From Bryum argenteum (taxonomy: Eukaryota > Streptophyta > Bryopsida > Bryales > Bryaceae): a stretch of 64,000 bases of DNA. The DNA is taken from NCBI GenBank assembly GCA_037043015.1, contig CM073321.1:3291001-3355000 (forward strand). The letters are read 5' to 3'. Numbering within the stretch: the first letter of the stretch is position 1; each line of letters starts with the position of its first letter. The position numbers and the translations under genes are program-made. Shown here piece by piece: positions 11,839-23,175 of the stretch. The notes beneath the pieces are model-generated. The model did no database searches. It was not told the DNA's origin and was given only the letters and a program-made list of their open reading frames with translations.

Positions 11839-14114
11839 GGTTGGATGCGTTTGCTCTTAATTTTGTTGCTCTTGCTTGTCTCGTTTTTAGGTATTTGAAT
11901 TGAAGTAGAAGGACCTGCTTACTATGAATAGTAAGTTGTGATTTCTTGCTCAAATCCAAGTTTGATTGTTTTGGTGTTTTGCTTAGTGGTTGGTGTGGTT
12001 TAGGTCTTTTCCTCATTGGTTGGTGCCTTGGGCTTAATAGTGTTTAATTTGATTGAGTAATTAGGTTGAAGAAGCTTGTTTTGAATTTTTGATTAAGTTT
12101 TGGACTTAGTCCACTTTAGTGAATGCAAATTTCATTGATTTGTATGTGGTAAGTAGGCACTTGTGGTTCTAACCTTCTTGTCAAGTCTTGTGTGGTATGA
12201 AGGAAGAAGACTTGGAGTGGAGGAGTGACACAAGGAAGACTTGTTGATGAAGGTACACTCTTTGTGAAGGGAGGAGCAGATTACTATATATAGTAATCTG
12301 TAGTTTTAGATCTCAAAGACAAAACAACGGTTTTCTTTAAACCGAGTTTATTTGCCTTACTTCTTGCATGCATGTGTTTGGATTATATGCGAGTAACCGT
12401 GGGTTGTTTGTGTAGCCAAGACCGGACGAGGTTTTTGTGATTTTTTGTTGTTGAATTTTGTGGGGGGCGGGTAACTTAGTGAGCCGGCTGATCCGGACAC
12501 GAAGTGGGGTTGTTGGCCATTCGGCCTAAATCACTTGTGTTGTAAATTGTGGGCGTTTTTGAAATTTTTGTATCAAGGGAGTTTTTTGGGGTTGGCTTGT
12601 GTTATCGCTCAAATATTGAGCGTCAAGGGGGGTCTCCCCCTTGCCTATTGTAGTCTTGGGAGATTGAGGGCATATTACTATTTATAGTAATCTGCCATCT
12701 CTCACAAGGCACCCGGTGAGTGTTTTTAACACTTCGTGCCCAACCCTAGTAGGAAGGGACACCGACGTAGCCCCCTCGGGGGCGAAAGTGAATTGTTCTC
12801 ACCATTCGGGTGAGGATTCACTCGTGTTTAGGTTGGCAATTTTCCAACCGAAAGTAGAAGTTCACCGTTGTTGGGAGACTACTATTCGTGTGTAGTAGCT
12901 ATTTTTTTCTATAGTCTTTTGTATATGGTGAGGTCAGGTTAATCACCGGCGTGGCCATTTTTATCGTTTGTAATCGAGACCGTTGGCAGTGATGCCCCAA
13001 CGGTCTTGAGAGGTTGTGTTTGCAGGTTGAACACACAGGTTGCCCATAATCCCGTCCATGGAGACTTTCGTGATCCAACCTTTGTTTCCACTTAATCATT
13101 TGTTAAAAACCATTTGTAAACCTCTCGTGGGTCCGGAAGCCCAATTGGGAAATTGGGACGTGGGTCGGGTGAAGCCGCCCATCCAAGAATCGGCACGGTG
13201 TTCTTGGGTGGTTACCACCCCCAAGACGTGCACCATTACGGTAAGGGGCGGAGGGCCATTTGTGTTCACTTGGGTTTAAAAAACTTGTGTTAAAAATTAA
13301 TTCACCAAGCCTAATTGAGGGTTTTCTTATCCTGTCCGGTTTTTTCATTGGTCATTTTAGGGTCCCTAGAGGTTCCGGTTGCTTGATTTAGGTTGAAATC
13401 TAACTTAATAACTTCTTGGTGTTTTTAGGCTTCGTAATTTATACCGGTTAATCAAAGGGCAAAGGAATTTAGGGGCTTGGTAAAATGTCTAACCGGTAAA
13501 AGTACTTGTGACCTTGTATGGTAAAACCACATTGATCTGAGACCAATACTTCTTGCCTATGGGGGAAGTATGAGTGGGAGGATATGATAGTGCCGATGGG
13601 AACTCGATGTTGGGAGCATAACCCGGTATCTTGATCATTATATCCCTCCGTGCTTTGTCAACCACTAAGGCACCGTGGGCTAAAGGCTCCGGCCCTCCCC
13701 CGCTAAATGCAGTACGTACACGGTGATTAGGGGGAATTCGGTAAAAGGCCGGGTAGGGGTGCAAGGCTACCGTTTCCCCCCCTTAGTGTTTGGGTACTCT
13801 TGGAGGAGAGGTTCTGCGGGCCCCGTTGATGATTGAGGTTTTTACCATGCAAATCACTAGTTAACTTCACCGTGTGATTATATTTGCTCAAGCGCGATGG
13901 GAGTTCACACTTAGAGTTGTCTTCGCGGTCTATTGAGATGACCTATCGATTAGCTTAGTCCAAAAGGGTCAGGTTTTCCACCTACTAGTTAGTAGTGTGG
14001 TTTGTTTCCCCAAGCTTCCCATTTACCTTGGTTGAAATTCCCATTGATGGGGTGACATTGGCATTAATTTCTCCGGCAGTCAAAATTCAATGACGACCAA
14101 AGGAGCAATCGCCA
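11839..14114 (+). other. Untranslated leader of the Ty3/gypsy element with three hairpins
   Basis: A 2.3-kb stretch between primer site and gag without a credible gene. It holds three copies of an inverted repeat, TTACTAT-NN-ATAGTAA, at 11919-11934 (spacer GA), 12281-12296 (AT) and 12675-12690 (TT). The middle one extends into a perfect 24-bp palindrome at 12277-12300. The role is unknown; RNA dimerisation/packaging or a factor-binding site are possible. Confidence 0.7.
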
Positions 14115-16079
14115 ATGGTAACACTACGATCGGGAAGATCGTACCGTGACTTACCATCACATAGGGGTACCGAAAGTAGATTTAGTCAATTAGTAGGAGT
14201 CCAACCCAAGGATTTGGAGGGTGGGACTTCAGAGGTAGAAAACTCCTCAGTTCCACTGGTCCCACTTGGTCCTATTCTCATGGCGCAACCATTCAACCCG
14301 GGCGCCCCGGTACCTCCGGTTGCTCCTGACCCGGCGGATGCAATGATGGCCCCAAGAGGGCTTCCAATAGTGATGCCCGTGGGGTTAGCGCCATGGGGCA
14401 TGCCCATGCACCTTCCGAAGTTCTCCGGGATGGCTCACGAGGACCCCTCCAATCATATTGAGAGGTATATTGAAACCCTCATGACCAATGTCATTCCCGA
14501 AGAAGACTATTGGTTGGTTTGGTTTTCCACCACCTTGGAGGGGGCGGCATATGAGTAGTACCGCTCACACGCCCCCGGAACGTTTGTGGATTGGCCGACC
14601 ATACAAACGGCTTTTTTAAGGCAATTTAGGCCCGAGACCGGGCAACAAAATGCCTTGGTAGCTCTCACGGAGATAAGGCAAGGGCCCACCGAGGGTATCA
14701 CGGAGTATATACGCCGGTTTAATACGGTGGTAACGAGGTTCGTGGGCAACCACTTGACCGATGACACCATCCGGTATTACTTCATCCAAGGATTCAACAA
14801 AGAATCCACAATCCGGGATGTGTTGAACTCCATGCCCCAAACGGTGGGTGATGCCCAAACCGCTGCCCGCCGAGTTGAGAGTATAGAGAAGGAGAATAAC
14901 CGAATGTGGGCCCGATCGGTGGCCCCGGCTCCTTCATTTATCCCCACTCACTACGAACCCCTTCATAGGGAGGGTCAAACTCTGAGGGAGCCATCTAGGC
15001 CCATGGCACCATATACCTCCGGTTATGTTTAACTCAACCCCCTTGATTCAAGGCCACCGGCTCCTCAACTTCAATGGCACCTCCAACCGGAACCTCCTAA
15101 GGTGGACCGGTTGGCGGAATTGGAGGAACGTTTTAAAAAGGCCAATGATGATCTTAAGGTGGATATGATGAACACCATCAAGTCTCTAGGGGACCAATTG
15201 ACCATGGCCATTAATGCTAGAAGCATGAATGCACCGCCACCTGTAAGTGAAACCGGGGTACACCCGTCTAACCTTTGGTGCACAAATTGCCGGCAATTTG
15301 GTCATACTCCCCGATTTTGCCCAAGTCCACCTAATCCAAGCCCGTATGTCCCACCACATAGCCGGCCTACACCGCCCAAACCAACCGGGGGTAACCCACC
15401 ATTACCAAAAGGGATACAGTGCCCTGCATGTGGGCGATTTCACCCCATTGGTCCGGGAAAGTGTTGGGTTGAGACCGGCGTGGTGTGTGACAATTGTGGG
15501 GACAACCACCCCACCGAGCGGTGTTTCCGCCAAAAAAAGGCAAAGCCGGAAACCGTTCCGGGGGCTTCAAGTTCCTCAACCCCCACCCAAGGCTTCTTCT
15601 ATGATAAGCCGGCACAAGGGTACCTTTTACAAACATACCCGACTCCATGGTATCCAATGGCTCCTACTAGTTATGTTCCACCACCGTCGGACCAAAGCCA
15701 AGGTGCGGGACCAAGTAACCCCCCGGTCCAATATTACATGGGAATGCAACCGGTCCCCCCTAGTGCTCAACCGCCGGCGGTATACGCCAACTCAATGGTC
15801 TCTCAAGACGTTTGGAATAGCGTTGTACCTCCCGGTGGTCCTTCGACCACGGGGGTCATCCCAAACGCGGCCCACCCCCCTATACATCAAAGTATGCATT
15901 TAATCATACATGAGGAGGTGGACACCGTGGTTGCTATGGTAGTGGGGGAACCGGTTGAACACCATGTGGCGGTCATGACACGGCAACAACGGGTCAATAA
16001 TCCACCTCTTGATACAATATCCCGAGAGGGTAGTGTCTCGGAAGAGGAACCGGATATCCCAGCCGTGAAGGAGTTTTGA
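14115..16079 (+). pseudogene. gag: gag polyprotein of the Ty3/gypsy element, with two in-frame stops
   Basis: One reading frame from the ATG at 14115 (MVTLRSGR) to TGA at 16077, about 655 codons, interrupted by TAG at 14556-14558, in a context where related Gags have Trp, and TAA at 15030-15032. The first third has the capsid-like retrotransposon-gag region (FSGMAHEDPSNHIERY, EYIRRFNTVV). A coiled segment follows at about 15102-15220. Three zinc-knuckle-like motifs then appear: CX2CX4HX4C at about 15280 (CTNCRQFGHTPRFC), CX2CX3HX6C at about 15420, and CX2CX3HX4C at about 15490. The tail is Pro-rich. Gag would package element RNA into virus-like particles. The pol frame starts at a -1 offset across TTTT at 16074-16077. 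Confidence 0.9.
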
Positions 16080-19000
16080 GGAGCCAATTGCATGAGTTTT
16101 CCCCGGACCCACCCTTGGACCAACCCTCAATGGAGGGTATCCAATTAGAACCTCTTGATGATGAGGTAGAGGACCTCTATCGGTTTGTAGACACGGCGGA
16201 GTCCGGACACCAGGATCCCCTAGGGCCAGCGGCTCAGGGTACTCAGGTGTTCAACCCGGCGGCGGATTATGACCTTTGGACGGATCTTTGCACCATTAGG
16301 GCTAATATACCCATAGCCCAATTTATCCGGGTAGCCCCCTGCTTGAGGAAGGAGTTCAAAGAAGGGACGACAATGCCCCGGAGACCTCGGAAGGTGGTAA
16401 TGGCCGCTAAAATGTACACTAGCCTGTTGGTAGATGACGGTGCCTTCGAGATTGATGTCTCTATTTTGGATAGAATCATCCTGGGCGCCGTTGTTGACAA
16501 CGGTAGTGGCATCAACGTCATGTCCTCCATCACGATGGCTAAGCTAGGCTTAGATATTACCGGTCCTTCCCCTTACATTGTCAAGGTGGCGGACCAACGT
16601 CCAATTACTCCACTTGGCGAAATCGCCAATTGCCACATGGAAGCGGGAGGGGAAGTCTACCCATTGACTTTCCATGTATTGAAGCTTGAGGCTAGTAAGG
16701 CCGCTTATTCCATCCTTTTAAGGAGAGATTGGTTGAAAAGGGCCAACTGCGACGAGCATTGGTCCATCAATCAATCAACGTTGCAATTTGGTCCGCCGGA
16801 AAATCAATCGATGGTGACCATCGGGTGTCGGGTACCCGCCTCCTTAGGAACACTTGGAGAAGTGCCTAAGACAATGCCATCCAACGATGGTGAACACGTG
16901 GACCTTATACACCCTACGTTGGTCCTGGGAATCAATCCCATCGATTTAGACCCGATTAGAAATCTTGAGCCGAGACTTTATGATTGGGAGGATGACGACG
17001 AATTTGCCACATGGCTTCGGGATCATTCCGAGGACCTTGAAACCCCTAGGTTACAATCGGTGAATGTCATCACTACCATGAGAGTTTTGGAAGAACCGGT
17101 AGGCCTGTACTCCGGGGTAACAACTTTGGTTGATGAGCCTGACTATGAGGTGGTTTACAACCTCGAGATAGACGGAACACAAAGCCTCGGTTTTGAAGGG
17201 CTAATGGAAGAGGAAGAAATACTCCCTCCTCCCCTTCATTTCCGCAAAACCTCCACTAACTTGGTGGTGGGTTCCAATTTACCTATTTACCCCGCGGTGC
17301 CAAGTGATTGGTATCATGGCCCCACCAACCCGGTCACGGTCCCAATCAACGATTGCGTAGATGTGGACGTGTCTCTAAAGGGCAAAGAGCCCCGCCCCAT
17401 CAAAATGGGGGCTAAATTATCCCCGGAAGAAATTGAGAGGTTCAAAGGTCTTGTCTTCGAATTCCGGGATATTTTTGCTTGGTCCTATAAAGACCTCAAG
17501 GGCATTCCACCGGAGATTGCCCAACACACAATCCCCCTACTTCCGGGGTCCATACCGGTCCGGCAAAAGGAACGCCGAATGAACCCCCGCCTCCAACTCG
17601 TGGTCAAAGCCGAGTTGGAAAAGCTCTTAGAGGCGGGTTTCATTAAACCGGTGGAAATCACGGATTGGATGTCCCCTATGGTGCTTGTGAAGAAGAAAAA
17701 TGGGAAGTTAAGGGTGTGCATCGACTATCGTCGTTTAAACAAAGCCACCCAAAAGGATCACTTCCCCCTTCCATTTGTGAACCAAATCTTGGATGAGGTG
17801 GCAGGGCATGAGCTCTACACCTTCCTAGATGGATACTCGGGATATAACCAAGTATCCATCCATCGCGATGATTATCACAAAACCGCTTTCACAACCACTT
17901 GCGGGACGTTCATCTATGTGGTCATGCCCTTCGGGTTGTGCAACGCACCCTCGGCGTTCCAACGAGTCATGACTTCCATATTTTTTGATCTCCTCCATAA
18001 GTCTATGTCGGTTTTCATTGACAATTTTAGCACCCAAACAAGTGCATTAGAACACTACGCAATGTTGCGTGAGTGTTTTGTGCGGTGCCGTCGAAACAGC
18101 CTCTCCTTAAATCCCACCAAGGTGTACCTAAGGGTACAAAAAGGGGTATTGTTGGGCTACGTGGTTTCCAAGGCCGGCAAGGAACCAGACCCCGAAAAGG
18201 TCCAAGTGATTCTCAACCTTGAACCCCCAACTTCGGTCAAGGGCGTACAACGTGCTCTTGGCCATTTCGGGTGGTATCGGAACATCATGGCCGATTATGC
18301 AACGGCCGCCATACCCTTGACCAACCTCACAAGGAAGGAGGTCAAATTTGAGTGGACCCATGAGTGTCAAGAGGGTTTTCATGCCCTCAAGACCAAGTTG
18401 ACCTCCTATCCATGCCTTGTACCCCCCAATTGGGACATCCCTTTTCATGTGTATTGCGATGCGCCGGCGGTAGCCGTGGGTTCTACATTGTGTCAACCAC
18501 ATGGACCTAACGGCAAGGACCGCCCCGTGGCATTTGCTAGCCGCCAATTAACCGCCGCGGAAAGGAATTATTCCACCACGGAAAGGGAATGTTTGGCCAT
18601 GGTGTTTAGTGCCAAGAAATTTAGGCATTACTTACTCATGAATCCCGTGGTGTTTTTTGTCGACCATTTAGCGTTACGCTACATGGTTAACAAACCCGAC
18701 CTTAGCGGTCGGGTGGCCCGATGGGTTTTGCTCCTAGAGGAGCTAGATTATACCGTGGAGTACAAACCCGGCCGCTTGCATCTTCAAGCGGACCACCTTT
18801 CACGGTTGTCCGAAGCAATGGGCATGGTTGACATCGAGGATGAGCTTCCCGATGCCAACCTTTTCTCCATCACCGTGACCCCCACGTGGGACACCTATAT
18901 TGCGGAGTTTTTGAGTACGCAAAAACTTCCCGATCACCTAGATGCCAATGAGCGGCGCAAAATCCGTGTCAATAGCCGCCACTATGCTATTATAGCAAAC

Positions 19001-20133
19001 CGGTTGTACCAGCGTGGCATTGATGGGGTCCTCCGCCGGTGCGTTAGTGAGCCCGTGGCATCACGCATAATTGTAGCATGCCACAATGACATTTGCGGCG
19101 GGCATTTTTCGGGCCGTCTCACGGCCCAAAAAATCCTTAGAGCCGAGTACTTTTGGCCTACCATGTTCGCCGACGCCCACCAGCACGCCACCAAGTGTGA
19201 CGCATGCCAACGGTTTGCTCGGAATGACCTCCACATGGCGTTCCCTTTAATACCCTCGCTACCCTTGCTTCCCTTTGAGAAGTGGGGAATAGACTACATG
19301 GGCCGGGTGCACCCCACTTCATCATGCCAAATGGCGTACGTCATTCTCACGGTCGATTATTTGACCAAATGGGTAGAGGCCAAGGCGGTCAAAGTGGCAA
19401 ATAAGAAAACCACGGCACTCTTTTTGTTTGAGAATGTTTTTTCTCGTTTCGGGGTCCCACGGGTTTTGGTTAGCGACGGGGACACCCATTTCCTCAATGA
19501 CCTCATTGAGGAACTTACCACGACTTACGGGATTGATCACCATAAAACCACCCCTTACCATCCTCAAACCAACGGCCTAGCCGAACGATGTAATCAAACC
19601 ATCGTGAGGATTTTGAGGAAGACTATCCATGACAACAAACGGGATTGGGATACCAAACTCAATGCCGCTTTGTGGGCATATAGGACCACGTTTAAGGTCA
19701 CCACAAAGCAAACCCCGTTTGCCCTCGTTTATGTGATAGAGGCGGTTTTACCTATCGAAATCGAGATCCCTCCTTGCGCATAGCAATCGAGGCTAGACTC
19801 CCCATTTCGGACTCTATCCACGATCGAGTCCTCATGCTTGAAGGGTTGAGTGAGACCCGGCGCCTTAGCGCTCAACACATTGAGACAATGGCCCGGCGCC
19901 GCAAGTTGGCTTTTGACAAGCTTCATAAGAAGCGGGTTTTAGCTCCAAGAGACTTAGTCATGCTCCAAGATGCCACAAGGATGGAATTTCCGGGCAAATT
20001 CGATGCTATATGGCTAGGCCTATTTGAAGTATAGGATGTCCGTCCAAACAACACCGTTCAACTCGCGACATTAGATGGCGCACCTTTCCCCGCTCGCACA
20101 AATGTCGAGCGGTGTAAATTGTACCACATGTGA
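16076..20133 (+). pseudogene. pol: pol polyprotein (protease, RT, RNase H, integrase) of the Ty3/gypsy element
   Basis: The 16076-19783 frame (1235 codons) is nearly all of pol. Protease is near residue 138 (VVDNGSGINVM, the Asp-centred motif). Reverse transcriptase covers about 450-740, with CIDYRRLN, MPFGLCNAPSAFQ and the catalytic box reading FIDN instead of the usual F/Y-x-D-D (18013-18024). RNase H covers about 785-910 (VYCDAP, TTERECLAMV, ADHLSR). Integrase runs from about 1000, with the HHCC finger (HNDICGGHF ... CDACQRF) and the D, D, E residues (GIDYMG, VSDGDTHF, NGLAERCNQ). A one-base shift near 19767 moves the integrase C-terminus to the frame at 19774, and a TAG at 20032 interrupts it before the tail ends at 20131-20133. 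Inactive. Confidence 0.93.
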
Positions 20134-20227
20134 GCGTGCGAGCCCAATGGAATCATTTGCCTACGAGCTTCGAGACCCCGCGTCCGTTGCATTTTTGGGC
20201 AAAAATGCCCCGCAGATGGCCGACACC

Positions 20228-22103
20228 TGTGAACCGCCGAAACGGTTCACGCTTGTTCGCAACACTATCTACAAGCGCTAGTATAATATTTTTACGTTCA
20301 AAATCCCCAATTGGGGCACTTAGGCTAATTTCTTCGGTTTCCGGAATTTCTACGATAATTGGAGGGGTCTACTTAGATGGCCCGGTGGTGGTTATTCTAT
20401 TCTAAATTAGTAATATTAAATTGCGTCAAAGTTTCATGACATGTTTTAGTTATGTTTTACTACTTTATCATTATTCATAAACTGCTCAAGTTTCCCCCTA
20501 ACTAATAAGCTAGGGAATTGGTAAAACCATGTGGATGAACTGCCGGATGAACAAGTTTCATCCGTACGGAATGGATGAAAATTACTCCATCCAAGTCTCC
20601 AACTAGGGAGAGAGGGTGGGAGTTAGGGAGAGAAGTTTTTTGGTGTGTGTGTGATTTTTTGGAAGGAGAGGAGTGTGTATGTTTTTGGAGTGTGTGTGAC
20701 TAGAAAAAAGAGTGTGTGAGGTGAGAAGGAGGATGAGAGTGTTTTTGTAGGAAGAGACATGATTTGAACTACATGATGAAGAAAATACGTTAGAGAGGGT
20801 GTGTGTGTGTGGAAGGTTGTTTGGGAGATGTAAGATCTAGATGTTGTTTTTGGGGGCCGTTTTTGAATCTTCTTGCTTGTGGTTTTTGTAGCAATCGGTT
20901 TTAGATCTAGTTTAGTGTGCATGTTTTGTTGGAAAGGGGTTGTTGGTGAAGGAGAACCCTAGGGGTTTGGAAAGAGGAATGTGTGTGTGTTCTTGGGTAG
21001 GTAGAAGGGTCAAGGTGAAGGCGTGGTGGCCGTTGGAGTGAGGGAGGGTCGGCTGTAGCGGCAGATTCAAAGGCCGACTTTGAAGGGCGACAATTCGAGA
21101 TCTACGAAGATTGGAGGGACGAGCCTTGGTAATTCGGAAGCGTCTCCAAGCCCTCTTTCCAGCAACACTAGGCTCGCCCTCAGCAGATGAAGGACGGAGG
21201 CGTGGTGGCAGTTGGAGCGAAGGAGGGTCGGCTGTAGCGGCAGATTCGAAGGCCGACTTTGAAGGGCGACAATTTGAGATCTACGAATATTGGAGGGACG
21301 AGCCTTGGTGATTTGGAAGCGTCTCCAAGCCCTCTTTCCAGCAATACTAGGCTTGCCCTCAGCGAATCAAGGATGGAGGCGTGGTGGCAGCTGGAGTGAA
21401 GGAGGGTCCAGCAGTGGTCGGAGACAACGTGAAGGGAGCCCATCCCTTCTCAAATCCTTGATATTTGTGTTTTTTGCAATTCATTTGGTGTGTGTGGTTA
21501 GACTCGTGTTATTACTTTAAAATTCGGTGGCTCTAATCACCCAAAAACATTGTGTAATTTGCATTGATTTGCTTGTTTGGATTTGCTTGTTTGAATTTGC
21601 TTGTTTGAATTTGCTTGTTGGTGTTTAGTATTGCAATTCTAGTTTTCATGTGCTAAATTTGTGCTGTAGTACTTTGAAAGGATGCAATTTGGGGGTTTTT
21701 GGTTGTTATTTGGCTCATTTGATCCCCATAATTGGGCCCAAGGCCCTGATGGTTAATTGGAGGCAATTTAAGGCTCCCAATGTCACAATTGGTGGATTTT
21801 GACCTTTAATTCACTGCTGCTTCTACTTAACTGATTGAGATTTAAATCTATTGGCATGTTTTTGCTCTTCTTAATTTATTTTGAATGTTTTGACTTTTGA
21901 TCTACTGCTGAAATTGTATGATTGCATGGAACATTGAGGATGTTTGAGTGTTTGTATCCCTTATTTGATTGAATTATTCTTGCATGCTTGCAATTAGAAA
22001 AAAACGGGTGACCCATTGCTTGGAAGGCCAAATTGTGTTGCACTCCACCCCCACGGCCCAACCTTGTGGCTTAAAAACCGGTTCACCGGGATTTGGGCTC
22101 ACA
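20228..22103 (+). repeat. 3' LTR of the Ty3/gypsy element, family L2 (1876 bp)
   Basis: It starts TGTGAACCG and ends GGGCTCACA before the CAGGG duplication. Its first ~410 bp and last ~100 bp match the solo LTR at 47804-49944 closely, while the middle differs. The middle holds a 179-bp tandem duplication (units starting 21020, 21199 and 21378). It shows no real similarity to the 5' LTR except the last ~12 bp. Confidence 0.85.
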
Positions 22104-22646
22104 CAGGGCACGGGATTAACGAATACATCCACAAGCATGTTAGAGCCAAGAGAGATACTTTAGAACGGGAGCTGAAGAAGCTTCTTCCAATTTGCGAAGA
22201 GAAATACGAAGGTAAATTCATCGACAAGGTGAAGGAGCAATACGAGACCTTCCATCCCTCCGAGATGCTCATCGAGAAGTTGTACGCATTTGCAACCTCT
22301 GCAATGGACATCAACTCCAAGCTTACTTGGTTGGACAGATGGAACAGGAACCCAAAGTCTAGGGAGGAATTGAAATTCCCAAAACAGAAGTTCTCCGATG
22401 AGCAATTCAATTCCTTCTTGAACAAAGCTACTTTCTGGGCACAGGTAAATGTGGGCAATTGAATTTGGACCTTTGGAATGTCTCGCTTCTTATGGAACGT
22501 CACTTCTCCTTTTCTTGTAGCTTTCGGAAGATTGTCAAACCCAAGTAGTTGGTGCTCTCAAGGCGTTGAGGGTGGACGTTGATTGTGAACCAGAGGGGCG
22601 AGACCGAATTATGCAAATCCAGGACTTATGCAGGGCCCGAAGTTAG
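22104..22646 (+). pseudogene. ParB-like/amino-methyltransferase family gene, copy A, 3' fragment
   Basis: Coding sequence resumes exactly after the retrotransposon. The exon to 22444 encodes a charged helical stretch ending KATFWAQ, with donor GTAAAT. The next exon (acceptor tttcttgtag, start 22521) begins L-S-E-D and stops at 22644-22646. Copy B has the same boundary: its exon 4 ends HLASLWAQ and exon 5 begins with Leu, at the same phase. A one-base deletion near the TGA at 10042 would put the 5' and 3' halves in one frame, so they are most simply two parts of one gene, although a second paralog cannot be excluded. The sequence stops before the methyltransferase region found in copy B. Confidence 0.5.
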
Positions 22647-23175
22647 AATACTAAGGTCGCAATTCTAAGGACCCACCTTTACGTAAATCATATTATACAT
22701 TAATGACGTCAGCCCTGAATTTCTTAGTAACAATATATATATGACGTCAGCCCTAATTTCCAGAAAACATAGTAAGAGATGTTCAACTTAAAATCATAAT
22801 ATTTCATGGCCATAGGCACCCTAAAGGCTAAAGCACGGTTATACACATTCCTTCTCCAAAACTCTTTGTCATCAAATCGTTGCATAATCCATCCAAATTG
22901 GAGCAACGTCTAATTTATTCTAAGTAGATTGAAGGACCCTCATAAGTGGTCCAAATAATTTGGCCCAAACTGAGTCAAAACTTCCCTCTAAAAATGGAAA
23001 ATCGCTCAGGAAAATGTGCCCGCCGCTCAGAAAAGTCTGCTCACCGCTCATGGAAATCTGCTCACTGCACGCACCGTAGCAATCCTGTACTGACTTGGAA
23101 GGATCACCGAAGCCAGCCCCCGGACAGAACAGGCGAGTGGGATCCAATTAAACTGGGCCCAGCAATGTACTCCGG
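22647..23175. other. 3' flank shared with copy B, with paired TGACGTCA sites
   Basis: ATGACGTCAGCCCT occurs at 22703-22716 and 22741-22754. Near-identical words follow copy B at 32757-32770 and 32918-32931, along with other shared phrases (catggccataggcaccct versus caatggtcatagggtccct; accgctca). The downstream flank was therefore duplicated with the gene. TGACGTCA is a bZIP/CRE-type core. No coding capacity. Confidence 0.6.

Larger units (their letters stand above)
10050..22103 (+). mobile_element. Ty3/gypsy LTR retrotransposon, Tat-like, decayed
   Basis: A 12,054-bp element flanked by the perfect 5-bp target duplication CAGGG (10045-10049 and 22104-22108). Its ends are TGTGA...TCACA. Internal order is 5' LTR, primer-binding site, a 2.3-kb untranslated leader, gag with zinc knuckles, protease, reverse transcriptase, RNase H and integrase. 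This RT-before-integrase order defines Ty3/gypsy, and the long leader, PBS type and RT sequence (FAWSYKDLKGIPP) point to the Tat/Ogre side of the plant Ty3 tree. Gag-pol carries stops at 14556, 15030 and 20032 and a frameshift near 19767, so it cannot act on its own. The two LTRs (10050-11817 and 20228-22103) are of unrelated families, which is abnormal. No purine-rich tract precedes the 3' LTR. It interrupts gene copy A. Confidence 0.9.

Noticed and set aside
18128..18547. Minus-strand ORFs within pol
   Set aside because: Shadows of the RT/RNase H coding frame on the other strand.
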